A stretch of DNA of 64,000 nucleotides. It comes from Gautieria morchelliformis (Eukaryota; Basidiomycota; Agaricomycetes; Gomphales; Gomphaceae). The stretch is from positions 1-64,000 of the forward strand of contig WHVA01000505.1 in assembly GCA_015179125.1 (NCBI GenBank), given 5' to 3'. The notes below the pieces were generated by a model. That model did not search any database. It saw nothing but the letters and a program-made list of their open reading frames with translations, and was not told where the DNA came from. The position numbers and the translations under genes were made by a program. This document shows, in pieces, positions 9,730 to 21,700 of this stretch (positions are counted from its first letter, which is position 1; each line of letters opens with the position of its first letter).

Positions 9730-11423
9730 CCTCGGTAAGCGTCAGTGAAGTTGTCGTAGTCTTCTCGGGCTTGGCTGTTCGTTTGTTCAGCCCCAATTCC
9801 GTAGTCATCCAGGGTCCTTTGCCTCATGCCTCTGTCGCTCCAGCCCCTGTCGCTGTGTCCCACCCTGGGGTTGCTCCTACCCCCTTGCTCTCGGCCCTGG
9901 ATGTACACGTTCCCCTCCCATATCCCGCGTGCCTCATTCGCCTCCATCTGCCTTTCATTGTGGCGCACATCCCTCTGTTCGTTCAGCGTCTCTACGTCTG
10001 CTGTCGAGCCTCCTGCGCCACGCTGCTCCCACATCCACGGTTCCTCGCTCGGGAAAACCTTGTAAGTGTTTTCCGGGTCTGTCCTCTCTACCACCTGACA
10101 CGCGTCTCTGAAGCTTGGGCAGGTCCGGTCCCACGATGCGTGACCTTGTCGGTTGCAGTTGATACACCTGAACTTGGCTGGGTCGGTCTCCTCACAGTCT
10201 GCCGTTTTGTGGGCATTTCCACATGTGCCGCAAGTGTCTGGGCTGCCGCATTCCACAGCTAAGTGTCGCGCGTTATATTTCTGACACTTCAGGCATCTGC
10301 GAGGTTCCCTCTTCAACCTTCTTGCCCAGGTACGCTTTCCTGCAATGATGATTCCGTCTCTAATCACTATATTGGTGGCTTCTGTCGAGGTGAACTTTGC
10401 AATTAGGTGCGCGGAGCGCTGGCCTTCCGTCCTCCTATGAACTGGCTTTATCCACCTCGTGGCGATTAGGCTGTTGTCAGGGAGTTTGGAGTCTCGCTTG
10501 ATTTTCTTGAATTCCGACAGTGCGTCTGGTGCGTGGCTTATCGGATACTCCACTATCACTGAGACCGCCCTGTCCTTCACCACCGACGTGCCGCTAAACT
10601 TCTCAACGAATTCTGTTCTATGGCCTTGGATCCATTTTGCGCCGATAGGGGTGCTGAGATCCAAAACTATCCCCCTGTTGTTGAGAATCTTGGCCCCTAT
10701 GAACACTACTTCTGTCTCTCCCCTCAGCTCCCCTAGCAGCGCGATGGCCTCGTTTGCCTTGGTGACAAGTTCCCATTCAGTGAGTTGCGCTAGCATGTTC
10801 CACGTTGCGCTCTGGTCTTTGTCTATTAGGATCTGACATTCCCTTGCTTTTGCCTTCGCGAGGTTGTTCGGGTGCGATAGTGGGACGCTGCCTCTTAACG
10901 CTGCTGCATACATGGTGCCCGAGTTTCTGGCTCCTCCACTTGCTCCCCTAGCCCGTTGTGCACTGGCGGCCTCTCCAATCGCCTGCTGGGCCTCTGCCAT
11001 TGTTGCTTTTGCGGATTCTGTGGAGTCTTTGGCGTTGTCCAGAACTGCTGTAACTTTGTCTAAGATAGGGGATATGTTCTTCACGACGTACTGGGATATG
11101 ACTTCTCCCGCTCTACTGGCTGTGTCATCCAACATAAGCATGGCTACTGCTCTGGCTCCTTCCTGTATCGCCTTTGCGCCCGTGCTTTGGGCTATGGACA
11201 GCAATATATAGCTGAGTTGTTCCATCAAGGGCCGATCGTCTTTCTCCAGGTATCCGTTCCTGTCGAGGAAAACCCGGGTGGCCTCTTTCGTCCTGATGGT
11301 GGAGCCGGGGTCTGCGATGAGCTCGGCTCTGCTTTTCGAGCTCAGGTTCTGTGCATTGGCTCTCGTGTGGCCGCTGTTCCCCTGCGACAGGGCGGGCGGT
11401 GGCACGTCCGAGTTGGGTGGCAT
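9726..11423 (-). CDS. LINE ORF1 (Gag-like, zinc-knuckle) protein, 565 aa
   Basis: An intact frame. The N-terminal third is polar and helical (KATMAEAQQAIGEAAS). The central part aligns with the other two ORF1 copies in the window (LTEWELVTKANEAIALLGEL; SNLIATRWIKP-like segment). The C-terminal third has three zinc-binding knuckles: C-x2-C-x6-H-x4-C (CLKCQKYNARHLAVEC), C-x2-C-x3-H-x4-C (CGTCGNAHKTADC) and C-x2-C-x4-H-x6-C (CINCNRQGHASWDRTC). ORF1 proteins of this class bind element RNA and form ribonucleoprotein particles. The start is the first ATG after an apparent 5' leader, about 11,424-11,510. It is the best preserved mobile-element gene in the window. Confidence 0.85.
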   Translation of the reverse strand: MPPNSDVPPPALSQGNSGHTRANAQNLSSKSRAELIADPGSTIRTKEATRVFLDRNGYLEKDDRPLMEQLSYILLSIAQSTGAKAIQEGARAVAMLMLDDTASRAGEVISQYVVKNISPILDKVTAVLDNAKDSTESAKATMAEAQQAIGEAASAQRARGASGGARNSGTMYAAALRGSVPLSHPNNLAKAKARECQILIDKDQSATWNMLAQLTEWELVTKANEAIALLGELRGETEVVFIGAKILNNRGIVLDLSTPIGAKWIQGHRTEFVEKFSGTSVVKDRAVSVIVEYPISHAPDALSEFKKIKRDSKLPDNSLIATRWIKPVHRRTEGQRSAHLIAKFTSTEATNIVIRDGIIIAGKRTWARRLKREPRRCLKCQKYNARHLAVECGSPDTCGTCGNAHKTADCEETDPAKFRCINCNRQGHASWDRTCPSFRDACQVVERTDPENTYKVFPSEEPWMWEQRGAGGSTADVETLNEQRDVRHNERQMEANEARGIWEGNVYIQGREQGGRSNPRVGHSDRGWSDRGMRQRTLDDYGIGAEQTNSQAREDYDNFTDAYRG

Positions 11424-11659
11424 GGCTCTTTTGGGTCGCCTCTTTTTGGGGAAGCGGTGGATGGGTAGTAAGGCGTCGTCTGAGGTAGGCTAACTATCGC
11501 GAAAATGTGTGTGTGCAGGTGTTGTGATTTTGGGTTTTTGGTGGATGTGGTTAGCGTGAGAAAGTTTTTTAGGAAAATAGTTCATGATGAAAGGAGTCCC
11601 TCCCTGATGGCACTGTTGGCGTTCATCGTCGTTGCCATACTGAGGATGATGTGGGCGGT

Positions 11660-12034
11660 TCACTGTCTGTCAGATTGCCTGCTGGGGGGATTTATCCATC
11701 TGGCTGAGAGTACTGCGTTGTCCTCCAGTCTATTGGAATCTTCTAGCTCCTGCATGTGGCGCAAGTCCGAGGGATCAAAGGTCAGTGGTATGTATTCCAC
11801 CATGAGCAGAAAGGGCCATGGCTTAATGACTGCTTGTGTGCAGTAGTGCTGGAGGAACCGCTCCATGTATGCGTCTATCCTCAAGCGGTTGGCTGCCTGC
11901 TCGGACTCCATCTTGTAGATCACCCCCCCGTTTCTCAACTTCACCCCTCCTACCACCACCCCATGTCCCCACCAGTCATCCCCCAGCCCCTCCAGCGTAA
12001 TGTTCGCCTTCGTCACCAGTTCCCTTTCCGTCAT
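11660..12034 (-). pseudogene. Second LINE ORF1 fragment
   Basis: About 124 codons corresponding to the middle of ORF1: TERELVTKANITLEGLGDDW aligns with the LTEWELVTKANEAIALLGEL segment of the intact copy, and SARWINPPSRQSD with its ATRWIKPVHRRTE. Sequence divergence is high, so it is a different LINE subfamily. It lacks the N-terminus and the zinc knuckles. It lies upstream of the intact ORF1 in the same orientation, so one LINE may have inserted next to an older relic. Confidence 0.65.
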
Positions 12035-12056
12035 CTCTGCCAGGGGGTTCGATTCT

Positions 12057-12175
12057 GCCTTTCCTTACCCCTGCCTACATCCACTACCTTGTCTCCAGCC
12101 ACGTTTGCTTTCTTTTCTCGCGTGTTAGCTTATGTCACACCATCCCTTCCTATTCAATTGACGGCGTCATTTATG
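12057..12175. repeat. Dispersed repeat shared with 45,551-45,668
   Basis: The string CTACATCCACTACCTTGTCTCCAGCC, then CTTTCTTTTCTC, TTAGCTT, CACACC and CCTATTCAATTGAC occur in the same order and orientation at 45,551-45,668. It flanks the LINE ORF1 fragment here and precedes unit D there, so it may be part of a transposon end or leader. Confidence 0.6.
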
Positions 12176-12539
12176 AAAATAACTTTGCGCAGCTAAGGAC
12201 ATGTTAACTATGAGGACAATAATGGTAAGTAAATTGTCTGTCCAACGGAAGGTAATGCTCACTTCAGTGAACACCAGTTTCACTGAGGTGCGACGGTATT
12301 CTAGCGAGGCTTATATAATATCGGTATGGTCTGTGTGTTCTCTGCTTACTAACACTAATAACTAGCCAATAGACCCATGCTTCGCACCAGGTTAGTTAAG
12401 GTTAAACATCGCACAGAGGTAGTTAATAGTATTAAAGCATTATTTGGTGGAATGAAACTACATATTTAATCAGGCTTTAGCAACACCTCTTTGTATACAA
12501 TATTAGATGTTTTGTTCCCTTCCCCTAAAGAACATGGAC

Positions 12540-13170
12540 TCTGTTCCAATTAGTGCAATGTAAAACTGCCCATGGGAAAATACTGCATATCGCAAGTCTA
12601 TTCCTACCATGCCCCTGTGCTGCACACCAGGATATGCCTGGATGTGGCACAGCACTGGGTATGGAGCTACTTTCAATTGCAATAAGATGTGTTTTACTTA
12701 TCTGAATGAGTTTTATTTATTGGAAGTTTTATTTACCCAATGTTTTTGACCTAACCCCTGGGTGAAGTAAGGGTATCGACCCTAGCTGCAGTCCCAGTGC
12801 TTATCCCATGGGTCCCTGGCGGTCTCAGGGTATCCAGGCTTATCCGATGAGTCCCCAGCAGTCCCCACCCAGCACTGTGGCACATCCAGGTGTATCCTGG
12901 TGACAGCATGGCACGGTAGGAATAGACTTGTGATACGCAGTATTTTGATGTGGCACAACACTGGGTAGGGACCACTGGGGACCCATGGGATGAGCCTGGA
13001 TGCGGTGAGGGTGCCAAGGACCTGTAGGATAAGCCTGGCACTCCCACAGGTTTTGCCCAGAGGTTATGTCAAACACATTGGTAAGGTCAAACACATTGGG
13101 TAAATGAAACTTGGGATAAGTAAAACTCATTTGGATAAGTAAAACCCATCTTATCACAATTGAAAGTCGC
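12540..13170. repeat. Complex inverted-repeat block
   Basis: Segment 12,575-12,660 (AATACTGCATATCGCAAGTCTATTCC...) reappears inverted at about 12,860-12,945. Segment 12,690-12,760 (TTTTACTTATCTGAATGAGTTTTA, then TTTACCCAATG) reappears inverted at about 13,050-13,160. The segment order is a, b, a', b', so it is not a single simple hairpin. No coding sequence is evident. It could be the remains of two nested inverted-repeat elements. Confidence 0.6.
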
Positions 13171-13564
13171 TCACATCAGGGTATAATGTCTCCATACATT
13201 TCTCCCATGTCTGTGCCCCCCTCATGTATGGCATGTGTTTCCTGAGTGTAGTGTGTCCCCCAAGTATAGTGTGCATAGCATGTCCCCACATGTAGCGTAT
13301 CCCCCATGCATAACTGAGAGTGTGACGTACCTGATCATGATGGACACTGATATTCCCGTCGCACAGGTAGCATACCGTATATTTATACTCCATGCGAGCA
13401 TGGTACAGTCTGGATGCGCACGAGTATACGCAGACGTGCCAACAAAGGCTCCTAGGCTCAGCAGTCAGCACCATGCTTCCCTCTAAATTTTGATCGAGTG
13501 GCTGATAAGTATGATTTCACGCTCATATTGTAACTTGCTGGGAATAAGCCGAATCTGGATGTGG
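13171..13564. other. Spacer, no gene seen
   Basis: The interval contains TGTCCCCC/TGTAGTGTG-type short repetitions (13,210-13,320) and no identifiable gene. Confidence 0.4.
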
Positions 13565-13768
13565 ATAAATTCAACCATCAGTAACACTGAACACTGATGA
13601 GTTTTCAAGTATGACAGATAGATTATGTAATTGTGATGGAATAAAATAGAGTTACTTCTGAATACACTGCAACAGCTCTGACCTAGAATAAATTCAATCA
13701 CCCTAACACTGAACACTGATGAGTTTGAGGATGGAAGATAGATTAATTGTGATAGAATAAAATAGAGT
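13565..13768. repeat. Direct duplication of an ~85-bp segment
   Basis: Copy 1 at 13,565-13,652 and copy 2 at 13,688-13,768 share ATAAATTCAA, TAACACTGAACACTGATGAG, ATAGATTA and AATTGTGATnGAATAAAATA. They differ by small indels. Start-to-start spacing is about 123 bp. Confidence 0.75.
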
Positions 13769-14194
13769 GCGGGACATTTGTAAACCCTCTGACTTTTTAT
13801 TTTTTTCTCTGCCCCTACAATCATTTCATGTTTAGGCGCTTAGGGATACATTATGTATGGGGGACATCCTACAACCAAGGGACATGCTATGCACATCGTA
13901 GCGGCGGCAGCTGCCTCCCCAGTCCCCAACTCTCTCCCTTTGGAATTTGAAAAGTCTATCAAGTCTTCCAGAGACATGTAAACCCCAAAGACAACTTTTA
14001 ATTTTAGAACTACTTAATTTGCAAGCGGAAGGGGAAATGTTTCTGAAAACAATTCCTTATATGGTAATTTCACCAGATCTGCATTACTCACATGTGTGGG
14101 AGGCTGATGCAATAACGAAAAAATCGGTATTCCATAAGTACAAAAACAGAAGCTAATAAACAACTGCGAGGCCATTCATACATTTAACTCCAGG
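13769..14194. other. Spacer downstream of Helitron Rep, no gene seen
   Basis: Short frames here have no domain. The Helitron reading frame stops making sense at about 14,195, so this stretch is either foreign sequence joined at the truncation point or decayed element sequence. Confidence 0.35.
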
Positions 14195-15936
14195 CATTGA
14201 TATTTGCAAAGAAGTTCAGGATTATAAGGCACAACCATTTCGTCACCTGGATTGCAACGGCGATAGTGAGGTCGTCCGCTAACATCGATTGTAGTCATTT
14301 CCTGGAGATGTTGAGGATAATTGAAACAGCATTTACGCACTTCATTTTTTTCAGATTGGCAATAGCGGGATTTAGGGTGGTAGGATGGGGGATGGGAATG
14401 CAACATGTGACGGCGGACTAAATCAGCTATTTCAGCATCCTGTGGAATCTCCACTGAGACAACTCTATCAATGTCATCAGGAGTGATGCAGTCCTGGGAG
14501 TATTTGATGAGAATGTGTGCATGGGGAAGGCCGCTCTTTTGAAATTCAATGCAGTAGATGAGAGACTTGTGAGTTCCAGCATGTGGAAACATTGTGCCAA
14601 GTGTCTTCAATAGATGGCTGAGCTTTCGCTTGAAGACCCAACAGACTACGACAGGAATGTCTTGGTAATATTGACCAGTACGTAACTGCGAATGGATTTC
14701 AGGCCAATGGGGGTTGCAAGTCATGGTGTGGAAAAATGTTGGACATCCATATAAAGCTGCCAATGCCAAAGTATCGGGAATTTTTGTTCAGATACCCAGG
14801 CAGGGGATCCTATAAAGGATGAAGGCAAGTAAACATTATCCTTGTCAGGTACAAAATGTTCACCCATCAGTGTCGCATCTTCCTGACAAATGCGACGCTG
14901 ATTGCATTGAATGTAGGAGAGACGGCTTTCAAGATCGCATGTCAACATATCCACAATGTATTCATTGGCAAGATGTCCAAATATGTGGAATCTTGGCTCC
15001 CGCAGAATATGACTGCAATAGTACCACATTTGAGTGGTGGGTAAATTGGCCTGGAGTTGGCTTCCGGTAAGGGCCCCATCGGTATCGTTGTTTGGAATAC
15101 TCCATCCCAAGGTCTCATGAGGAAAGAATAATGGATATGCAAGTGGCTCCCAAAGGCGACTGCAAGTTAGAATGGAAAGATTTGGTGAATCGATGTGCGA
15201 AACAATCAGAAAGCCGCTTTGAATCTGTGATGATGCTGTATTTTCATAGGAAATTATAGCAGCAATCTCATTGCAGCTGCCATCATCATCAAGATAGATC
15301 GATACATTGGGATAAGCGGCGGAGTCGATGGTGGCTAACTGTTGGAGGGAATGTACAAATGGATTGGAGTGAGTCAAAGCAGTTTTGAATGCATCAATCC
15401 ATGGTGGGGGGAGAGTATTCATTCATTCAGCATGAGGGGTGGTTTGACGCATAAAGCTGTCATATAGCAACCATCGGACAGCTGAATTGGTGGCTGTCAG
15501 ACGTAATGGGTGATAAACATGACCTTGAATGGCAAAATAAACAGGAGGCCCATGCCAACCAGGAAACTGAGCAGTTGTTTCCATGGATGCAAAGGAGAAT
15601 ATGAGGTTGAGAATACGGGATTTGGGAGATATGTCAAGGTCATTGAGAAAGACATCAAATTTGGGGGGAAGAGCCAGCAAAGGGGAGACATCTATCAACT
15701 GGCTGCCTTTATCACCACAGCAGAACCCCGGTCTTTCACCTTAAGAGGATGAGTTAGAACAGAATATACAATACAGAGGATAAGCGGATACCTGTCAAAA
15801 GTGACAGGTGACAATAAGGACACTCATGGGCATGATCCTGTCTGATTTCACCCCAAGAAAAGGAAGGGGTGGAGATCGGGCCAGTTTTCCGAACCGATTC
15901 CATTTGTACGCAAGGGAGAATATATAGCTTTCGCAA
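14195..15936 (-). pseudogene. Helitron Rep N-terminal region, truncated
   Basis: Exon 1 (from about 15,936) has a C-x2-C knuckle, HECPYCHLSLL. A 52-nt intron runs 15791-15740 (GTATCC donor, TTAAG acceptor), and exon 2 resumes in frame as GERPGFCCGDKG, as in Helitron_like_N proteins. Further on come ALYGCPTFFHTMTCNPHWPE and the HUH nickase motif in EFQKSGLPHAHILI (about 14,530), where the two His coordinate the metal for rolling-circle nicking. The frame carries a TGA at 15423-15425 and a one-base shift near 14,785. The tyrosine region and the helicase domain are absent because the homology ends after VVPYNPELLCKYQC. It is a dead 5' fragment. Confidence 0.85.
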
Positions 15937-18549
15937 GTAAACGTAGAGACGTTAGGGGGGAAAATTGAATCTGGTGACGAGGGTGACGGTGTTTAGGCAC
16001 TCAAGCCCACTAGCTTTGCAGTGAGTGTTGTCCCGCGACGGAGACATTGTTCGGAGTCGAGAATCGCTTCCTAACGGCAAACCTCGAATGCCAAGTCGTG
16101 CAGATTACAGTGGTGCTCCTTCTTGCATCTGGGGACTTAGTGATTAGGTTGTCTTCTCAGACGGTACTCCATCCTCTTTTGCTCCTTCTTGTGTCTGGGT
16201 TTGCAAGGGGACTTAGCGACACAGTGAGAATTCCAATCCAGTCCTGTGGACAGTTGTCTGATATTGTTTTCAGGTGTGAAACCTTACCAACTGCTTTGAT
16301 TGAGCGTGGTCAACAGCTGCTGATTTACGTTGTCTTGTGTGACGGTACTCCATCCTCTTTCTGTATATTTTTTGGACAGATGATTGCCTTGTAGCTCTAG
16401 CGGTCCTCTACGTCGCATATCCATAGTTACCACCTGGGGATGAATCATATCCATCGGTATCACGATGTCTATGTCAGTTGGTAAGCCTCCCCCCATTTTT
16501 TTTTTCGGAACCTGTCATGTATTGACAGCGTGTTAGCCACCATCCGATCCTATCCTCTGCTGAACGTGTGCATATCCCTCAAAAAACTTGCACCACCCTA
16601 TGCAGCTTTCCAGCACTTTTGTATGTTGCAAGTCGTGATTGTCACGGTGCATGTCACAGTTCATATCGCTTGTTGGCTAGTACCGTTTGCGTCCTTGCTG
16701 GCAATGGTTCGGGGGCGTGAGGTGTGTGGCAGTCCAGCACTGATGCAAAGCACTGCTGGAGTTTCCGTGGGCATGTGGTGTAAGTCCCTTCATTTCACTT
16801 GTTGTCAAGTCTCTGACGTGCCTGCAGGGAACCGATGACATTGAAAGTCTTTACTCGGATCGCGCCATTCGTCCACATCAAATGTCACTCGTAGACTTCA
16901 AGCACTGTGCCTGTGGGTGTCAAGTACTTGGCTAATCTCCGCTTTGCATGATTTTATTTCTGACTAATCATCTGTTGTCGATGTAGCATAAAGTCAACGG
17001 GGTAGTGTGTTATATACTCGGCGATGTCTTCTCGTTGATTATATATCCTTTGGATGTTGCAGTTGTGTCAATTGTAATGTATGTCGCATTATTATCTCAA
17101 ATTATGACGTTCATTCTGGATCAGATTATTTGGGGCTGACATGACCACATTGAGATTGAACAATACATCCTGCTACTACTATCCGATGGAAACCTTCCCA
17201 CTGGATCGTTTGCTCCTTCCTCTGGGCTCGAGTCTTATGTTAAGCATGGCTTGCGCGCCCTTGGTTACCTCCCATGGCAGTACCGAGAAAACTATGGACT
17301 TCGTGTGCTACAGTCACGAATCCTACTCACACAGTGCCCTTCCATTCGTGATGGATGCACATGTCGCGGTATCCGGAATGCTAGCCGTGTGGAAGGATCA
17401 TGGGGTTCAGACGTTCAAAGGATGTCGCGATAAGATAATACAGTTGGATGCGCTGTAGGACACCATGACTCTGAATCATGTGGCCAGAAGGGCATTCAAA
17501 GCGCAAGGATTAGCTCTATTAACCCTATTTTCCAAGGGCTTTTCTCCACCAACTTGGTTGGCATCCGAAGACAGCGACGAAGATAAGCATTGGTCCTCCA
17601 TCTCGTCATTCGTGGACCATCTAAAACTGGATATTCATCGAAGCGCGACACATGGGCACCTTCCAGTCTTCTGGGGCATTCTCACAGCTGCTTTACGTTC
17701 TATGCTCTCGAGTCGGACTCCCGTTGGCCCCACGGAGGTCTTTAGCAGGCTTCATGGCTGCATCACTTACTTCAGTGAGCTTCTGCCATGGTTATCCAGC
17801 ACCTTCACTCACTGAGGTGCATCTGTAGACGTCGGGTCTTTGGATGATAATCTGACGCTTGCTATCATTTCTGCCAGAGTCCTATGGGGGTTTATCCGAG
17901 GACTGTGGCTAAGGGGGACAAGCAGATCACATGGACGCTCGGCATTGGCAGGCCATACTGTGGTGGGGGTGTTGCCAGTGGAAAAGCTGTTTTTGGAAAG
18001 TCTGGTTGCGTCATTTTACATATTACCTCGGGTGCTTGTTTGGTCAAGCTCATCTCAGGAAGTGTCAGCCAAACAGATCGCACGGACAGACGGCATTGGG
18101 GAGCGTCAATTCTTGACACTTCTAGTCTTGGACACATGGCATTGTGGCGCGTCATTTTACTTATTACCCGGCATGCTTGCTTATTCTTGACATTCCTAGG
18201 GTCAATTTCATCTTGCTTGAGATGCTTTGTTTACTTGGCGTGACTGCTATACACAGCCAGCGGGCTGTTAAAGTCAATCATTTTCATTAGTGGGGAAAGG
18301 AAAAGGGGTCACAAATGAGTAAGCCGTAAAGAACACATTACAGTTACGTTTGAATAGGGACGCGTGTTGGGTGCATACAAGCTCCTGCACCAAAATCAAG
18401 CATAATATATTCGATTTATTGTACGGTGTTCCAATTCTTTCTCACATTGTTCTTGTACTATGCATCCACCTCCGTTATTATTTTCGAAATCTTCTGGTCA
18501 CCCCTTATCCTTCTATTTTGTTTTGTTTTCCTAATTTTCACAACCGACT
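15937..18549. other. Long spacer, no gene identified
   Basis: Several open frames (16,047-16,394; 17,141-17,458; 17,465-17,815; 17,840-18,190 on the plus strand) have no recognisable domain. A short internal duplication exists: GCGTCATTTTACATATTACC near 18,009 and a close match near 18,150. Another is GACGGTACTCCATCCTCTTT near 16,160 and 16,339. It may be old, decayed transposon DNA. Confidence 0.35.
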
Positions 18550-18792
18550 CTACCCAGCGGAGTTTGAAATGACTTCGACGCGCGAGCTCGTGGGCGCTAA
18601 AGGGCCGGGTGCATGTATATGCCTTCTGAGACAGGATAGGACTCCTCTCTCAGTGACAATAAATTCACTGAGAGAGGCGAGTAGTATCCTTTATATTTTC
18701 ATAGCATTTTGACTGAAAATCATGTAGTGAATTTGATTCTAGGTATTGTATTAATATAACAGTGACAATAAATTCACTGAGAGAGTGAATTT
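18550..18792. mobile_element. Hairpin-bearing dispersed repeat, copy 1
   Basis: A perfect 13-bp stem with 8-nt loop lies at 18,644-18,677 (CCTCTCTCAGTGA ... TCACTGAGAGAGG). A second, shorter version lies at 18,762-18,787. The whole segment reappears in reverse complement at 27,640-28,460, where the two hairpins are about 0.7 kb apart. In copy 1 the interior between the hairpins is reduced to about 85 bp, so copy 1 looks like an internal deletion derivative, which points to a non-autonomous transposon. Confidence 0.55.
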
Positions 18793-18794
18793 GA

Positions 18795-21700
18795 TTCTAG
18801 CTTTCTAAGAGCTCTACCGAACCTTCCCTGCCATAAATATGACATCATAGCAGTACAGGAACCCTATATCGATTTTCTCGGCAACGCCAGGGCTACCCCG
18901 CACTGGTATACGATATACCCCAAAACCCACTACAGCAACAACAGCAAACGTACCAGATCAATGATCCTAATCAATAAGAGAATTACAACAAATGAATGGA
19001 CGGCAGTGGACGTAGGCACACCAGATATCATGGCGATAAATATCAAGACTCATATGGGTATAGTAATAATTTACACCTTCTATTGCGACTGCACAAATTC
19101 TGACAGTATCCGCGACATACGGAGACACCTACAGGGCCAGATAACTACCGACAACGTGAACGATGGGGAAGTGACAGGCATGCTGTGGGTAGGGGACTTT
19201 AATAGGCATCGCCCACAGTGGGATGACGACCGCAACGCACATCTATTTACGAGACATAACCTGGACGCTGCCCAACTGCTGATCAACACGACCATGGACT
19301 ATGACATGCAGATGGTGTTACCTAGAGGCCTGTCAACCCTCAAAGCCATGTCCACAGGCAACCACACATGCCCTGACAATGTTTTCCTATCCACTGCACT
19401 CGTCAAGACGCTTATCAGAAGCACGCCGGTCCCAGAGGATTAGCCAGCAAAAAGCGATCACTATCCGATCGACACCGTAATCGACGCCATCACCACAGAA
19501 GCAAGCGACACTCAGAAGCACAACTACAGGCAAGTGGACTGGAAAGTATTCAATGAGAAGCTCACGGCCAGGTTAACGAGTAGGATAAACGATTCTACCC
19601 CATCCACCAAGCAGGACTTCCAACAACACCTAGAGGACTTAACGACCACGATCCTAGAGACCGTAGAGGAGGTCATCCCCAAGACTAAGCTGTCTCCTTA
19701 CATGAAGCGCTGGTGGTCACTCGAACTGACACGCCTCAGAACAGGAGCCAGGAAGCTATGCAGAAAGTCCCTTGCATGCAAAAATGATCCCATGCATGCC
19801 GCACACATGGAGTACAAACAAGCGAGGAACCAGTATGTGAGCGCAATCGGGAAGTCGAAGCGCGAACATTGGGAGGAGTTCCAAGAAGGCATCAACCAGA
19901 AGATGGTATGGACAGCGCATAAGTACACGTCAGCAGACCCCTCAGATGGTGGGAGAACACGCATCCCAACACTCTCAGTCAAGCGTGAGAATGGAACCAC
20001 CTGGACTGCAGATACAAACGACCGAAAAGCCAAAATGCTATTTGACACTTTCTTCCCCAAAACCGCAGTGCAAGACGCAGCAGCAAATGACACGGCGAGC
20101 CACACCTATCCCCAAGATGCCTTTGATTTTATGCCGATCACTGATGAGCAAATCAGGCGTGCCATCGACAGACTAAACTCCTTCAAAGCTCTGGGAATGA
20201 ACGGTATCCCCAATGTCATATTGAGGAAGTGCGCTAACACTCTGCTACCATACCTAGGGCCCGTGTTCCACGCAACGTTCAGCCTGGAGGTGTACCCATC
20301 ACAATGGCGAGATTCAATAATGCGAGTCCTCCGCAAGCCCGGAAAGTCCAACTACACTGTACCTGGGGCATACTGCCCAATAGCCCTACTCGACACAATA
20401 GGGAAAGTCCTATCGGCCTGCGTAGTGGAGGACATGGTCAAGATGGTGGAGCTCAAGCGGATACTGCCAGCGAATCACTTTGGCTGCAGACTGGGCCGCA
20501 CGACCACCGACACTCTTCAGTCCACGATAAGCGCAGCAAAAGGCGTGTGGAGGAGAGGCAAGGTCTTATGACTCTTGTTCTTGGACATCAAGGGCGCTTT
20601 CCTGAGCGTTATTCTAGACAGGCTGGCCCACAACATGTGTAAAAGAGGCGTGCCAAGGGAGTACACTGAGTGGATCAAGTGCAAAGTCGAGGGCCGCTGA
20701 ACAGTGATGAGCCTCGACGACTACAACACACAGATGATGGAGATAGGTCGTGGGATGGACCAAGGTTGCCCACTCTCGGCCATTGCATACCAATTCTACA
20801 GTGCAGACCTGCTGGCGGTGGCCAACTCGTGCGGGGGGGAAGATGCTGTCGGATTCGTGGACGACACGATGATGATTGCAGAAGGGAAGGACCTTTGGGA
20901 AGCCTTTGATAAGCTTGCAAACATGATGGCATGGCAAGAAGGGGCTATGGACTGGGCTGCAACACATGAGTGCCACTTCGCCATAGAGAAATTTGGGCTG
21001 ATGGGCCTCACCAGAAGGAGAGAACACGACCCAACGGGCATCAAGAAGTCCAGACCAATCTGCAGACCAACCATCAGGATCGGCAGACACACCATCCAGC
21101 CGTCTACCACACACAAGTTTCTAGGCGTCATCCTGGACCAGGAACTAAGATTTAAAGAGCACACAAACTATGCGCTGGCAAAGGGGAACAAATTCATTGA
21201 CCAGTACAAGCATTTGGCGAGACCGTCAAAGGGAGTGGCACCGAGGCATATGCGCAACTATTATCTGACGGTAGCAGTCCCAAAAGTCCTATACACGGCT
21301 GACATTTTCCTCTTACCAGGAACCGACCACAGAAAAGGCATGAAGGGACAGATAAATAAGCTAGCCAGGATCCAAAGACAAGCAGCTCTATTTATAACGG
21401 GTGCCCTAAGAACCACTGCTAATGCCATTTTAGATGCGCATACCAACTTACTCCCATTCCCCCTCCTTGTCGCCAAGGTGGTCCACGGAGCAGCAGTGCA
21501 CATGGAATGCTTGCCAGACTACCACCCACTCGCGCCGAAGGTCCTGAAAGCAGCCAGCAGATATGTAAGGAGACATCACTCACTGTTGCACGAGGTCATG
21601 CACACCTTCGACCTGAAACCCGGCCGGATGGAGAAGATCCACCCAGTGGTCCTGGGACTGAAATGGGAACCATCCTTCAAGATACATATACCCAATGACA

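Noticed and set aside
9771-10262. Plus-strand 163-codon frame
   Set aside because: It is the antisense shadow of the intact LINE ORF1.
18644-18677. Helitron 3' terminal hairpin
   Set aside because: The hairpin is not followed by CTRR at the expected distance and lies far from the Rep fragment.
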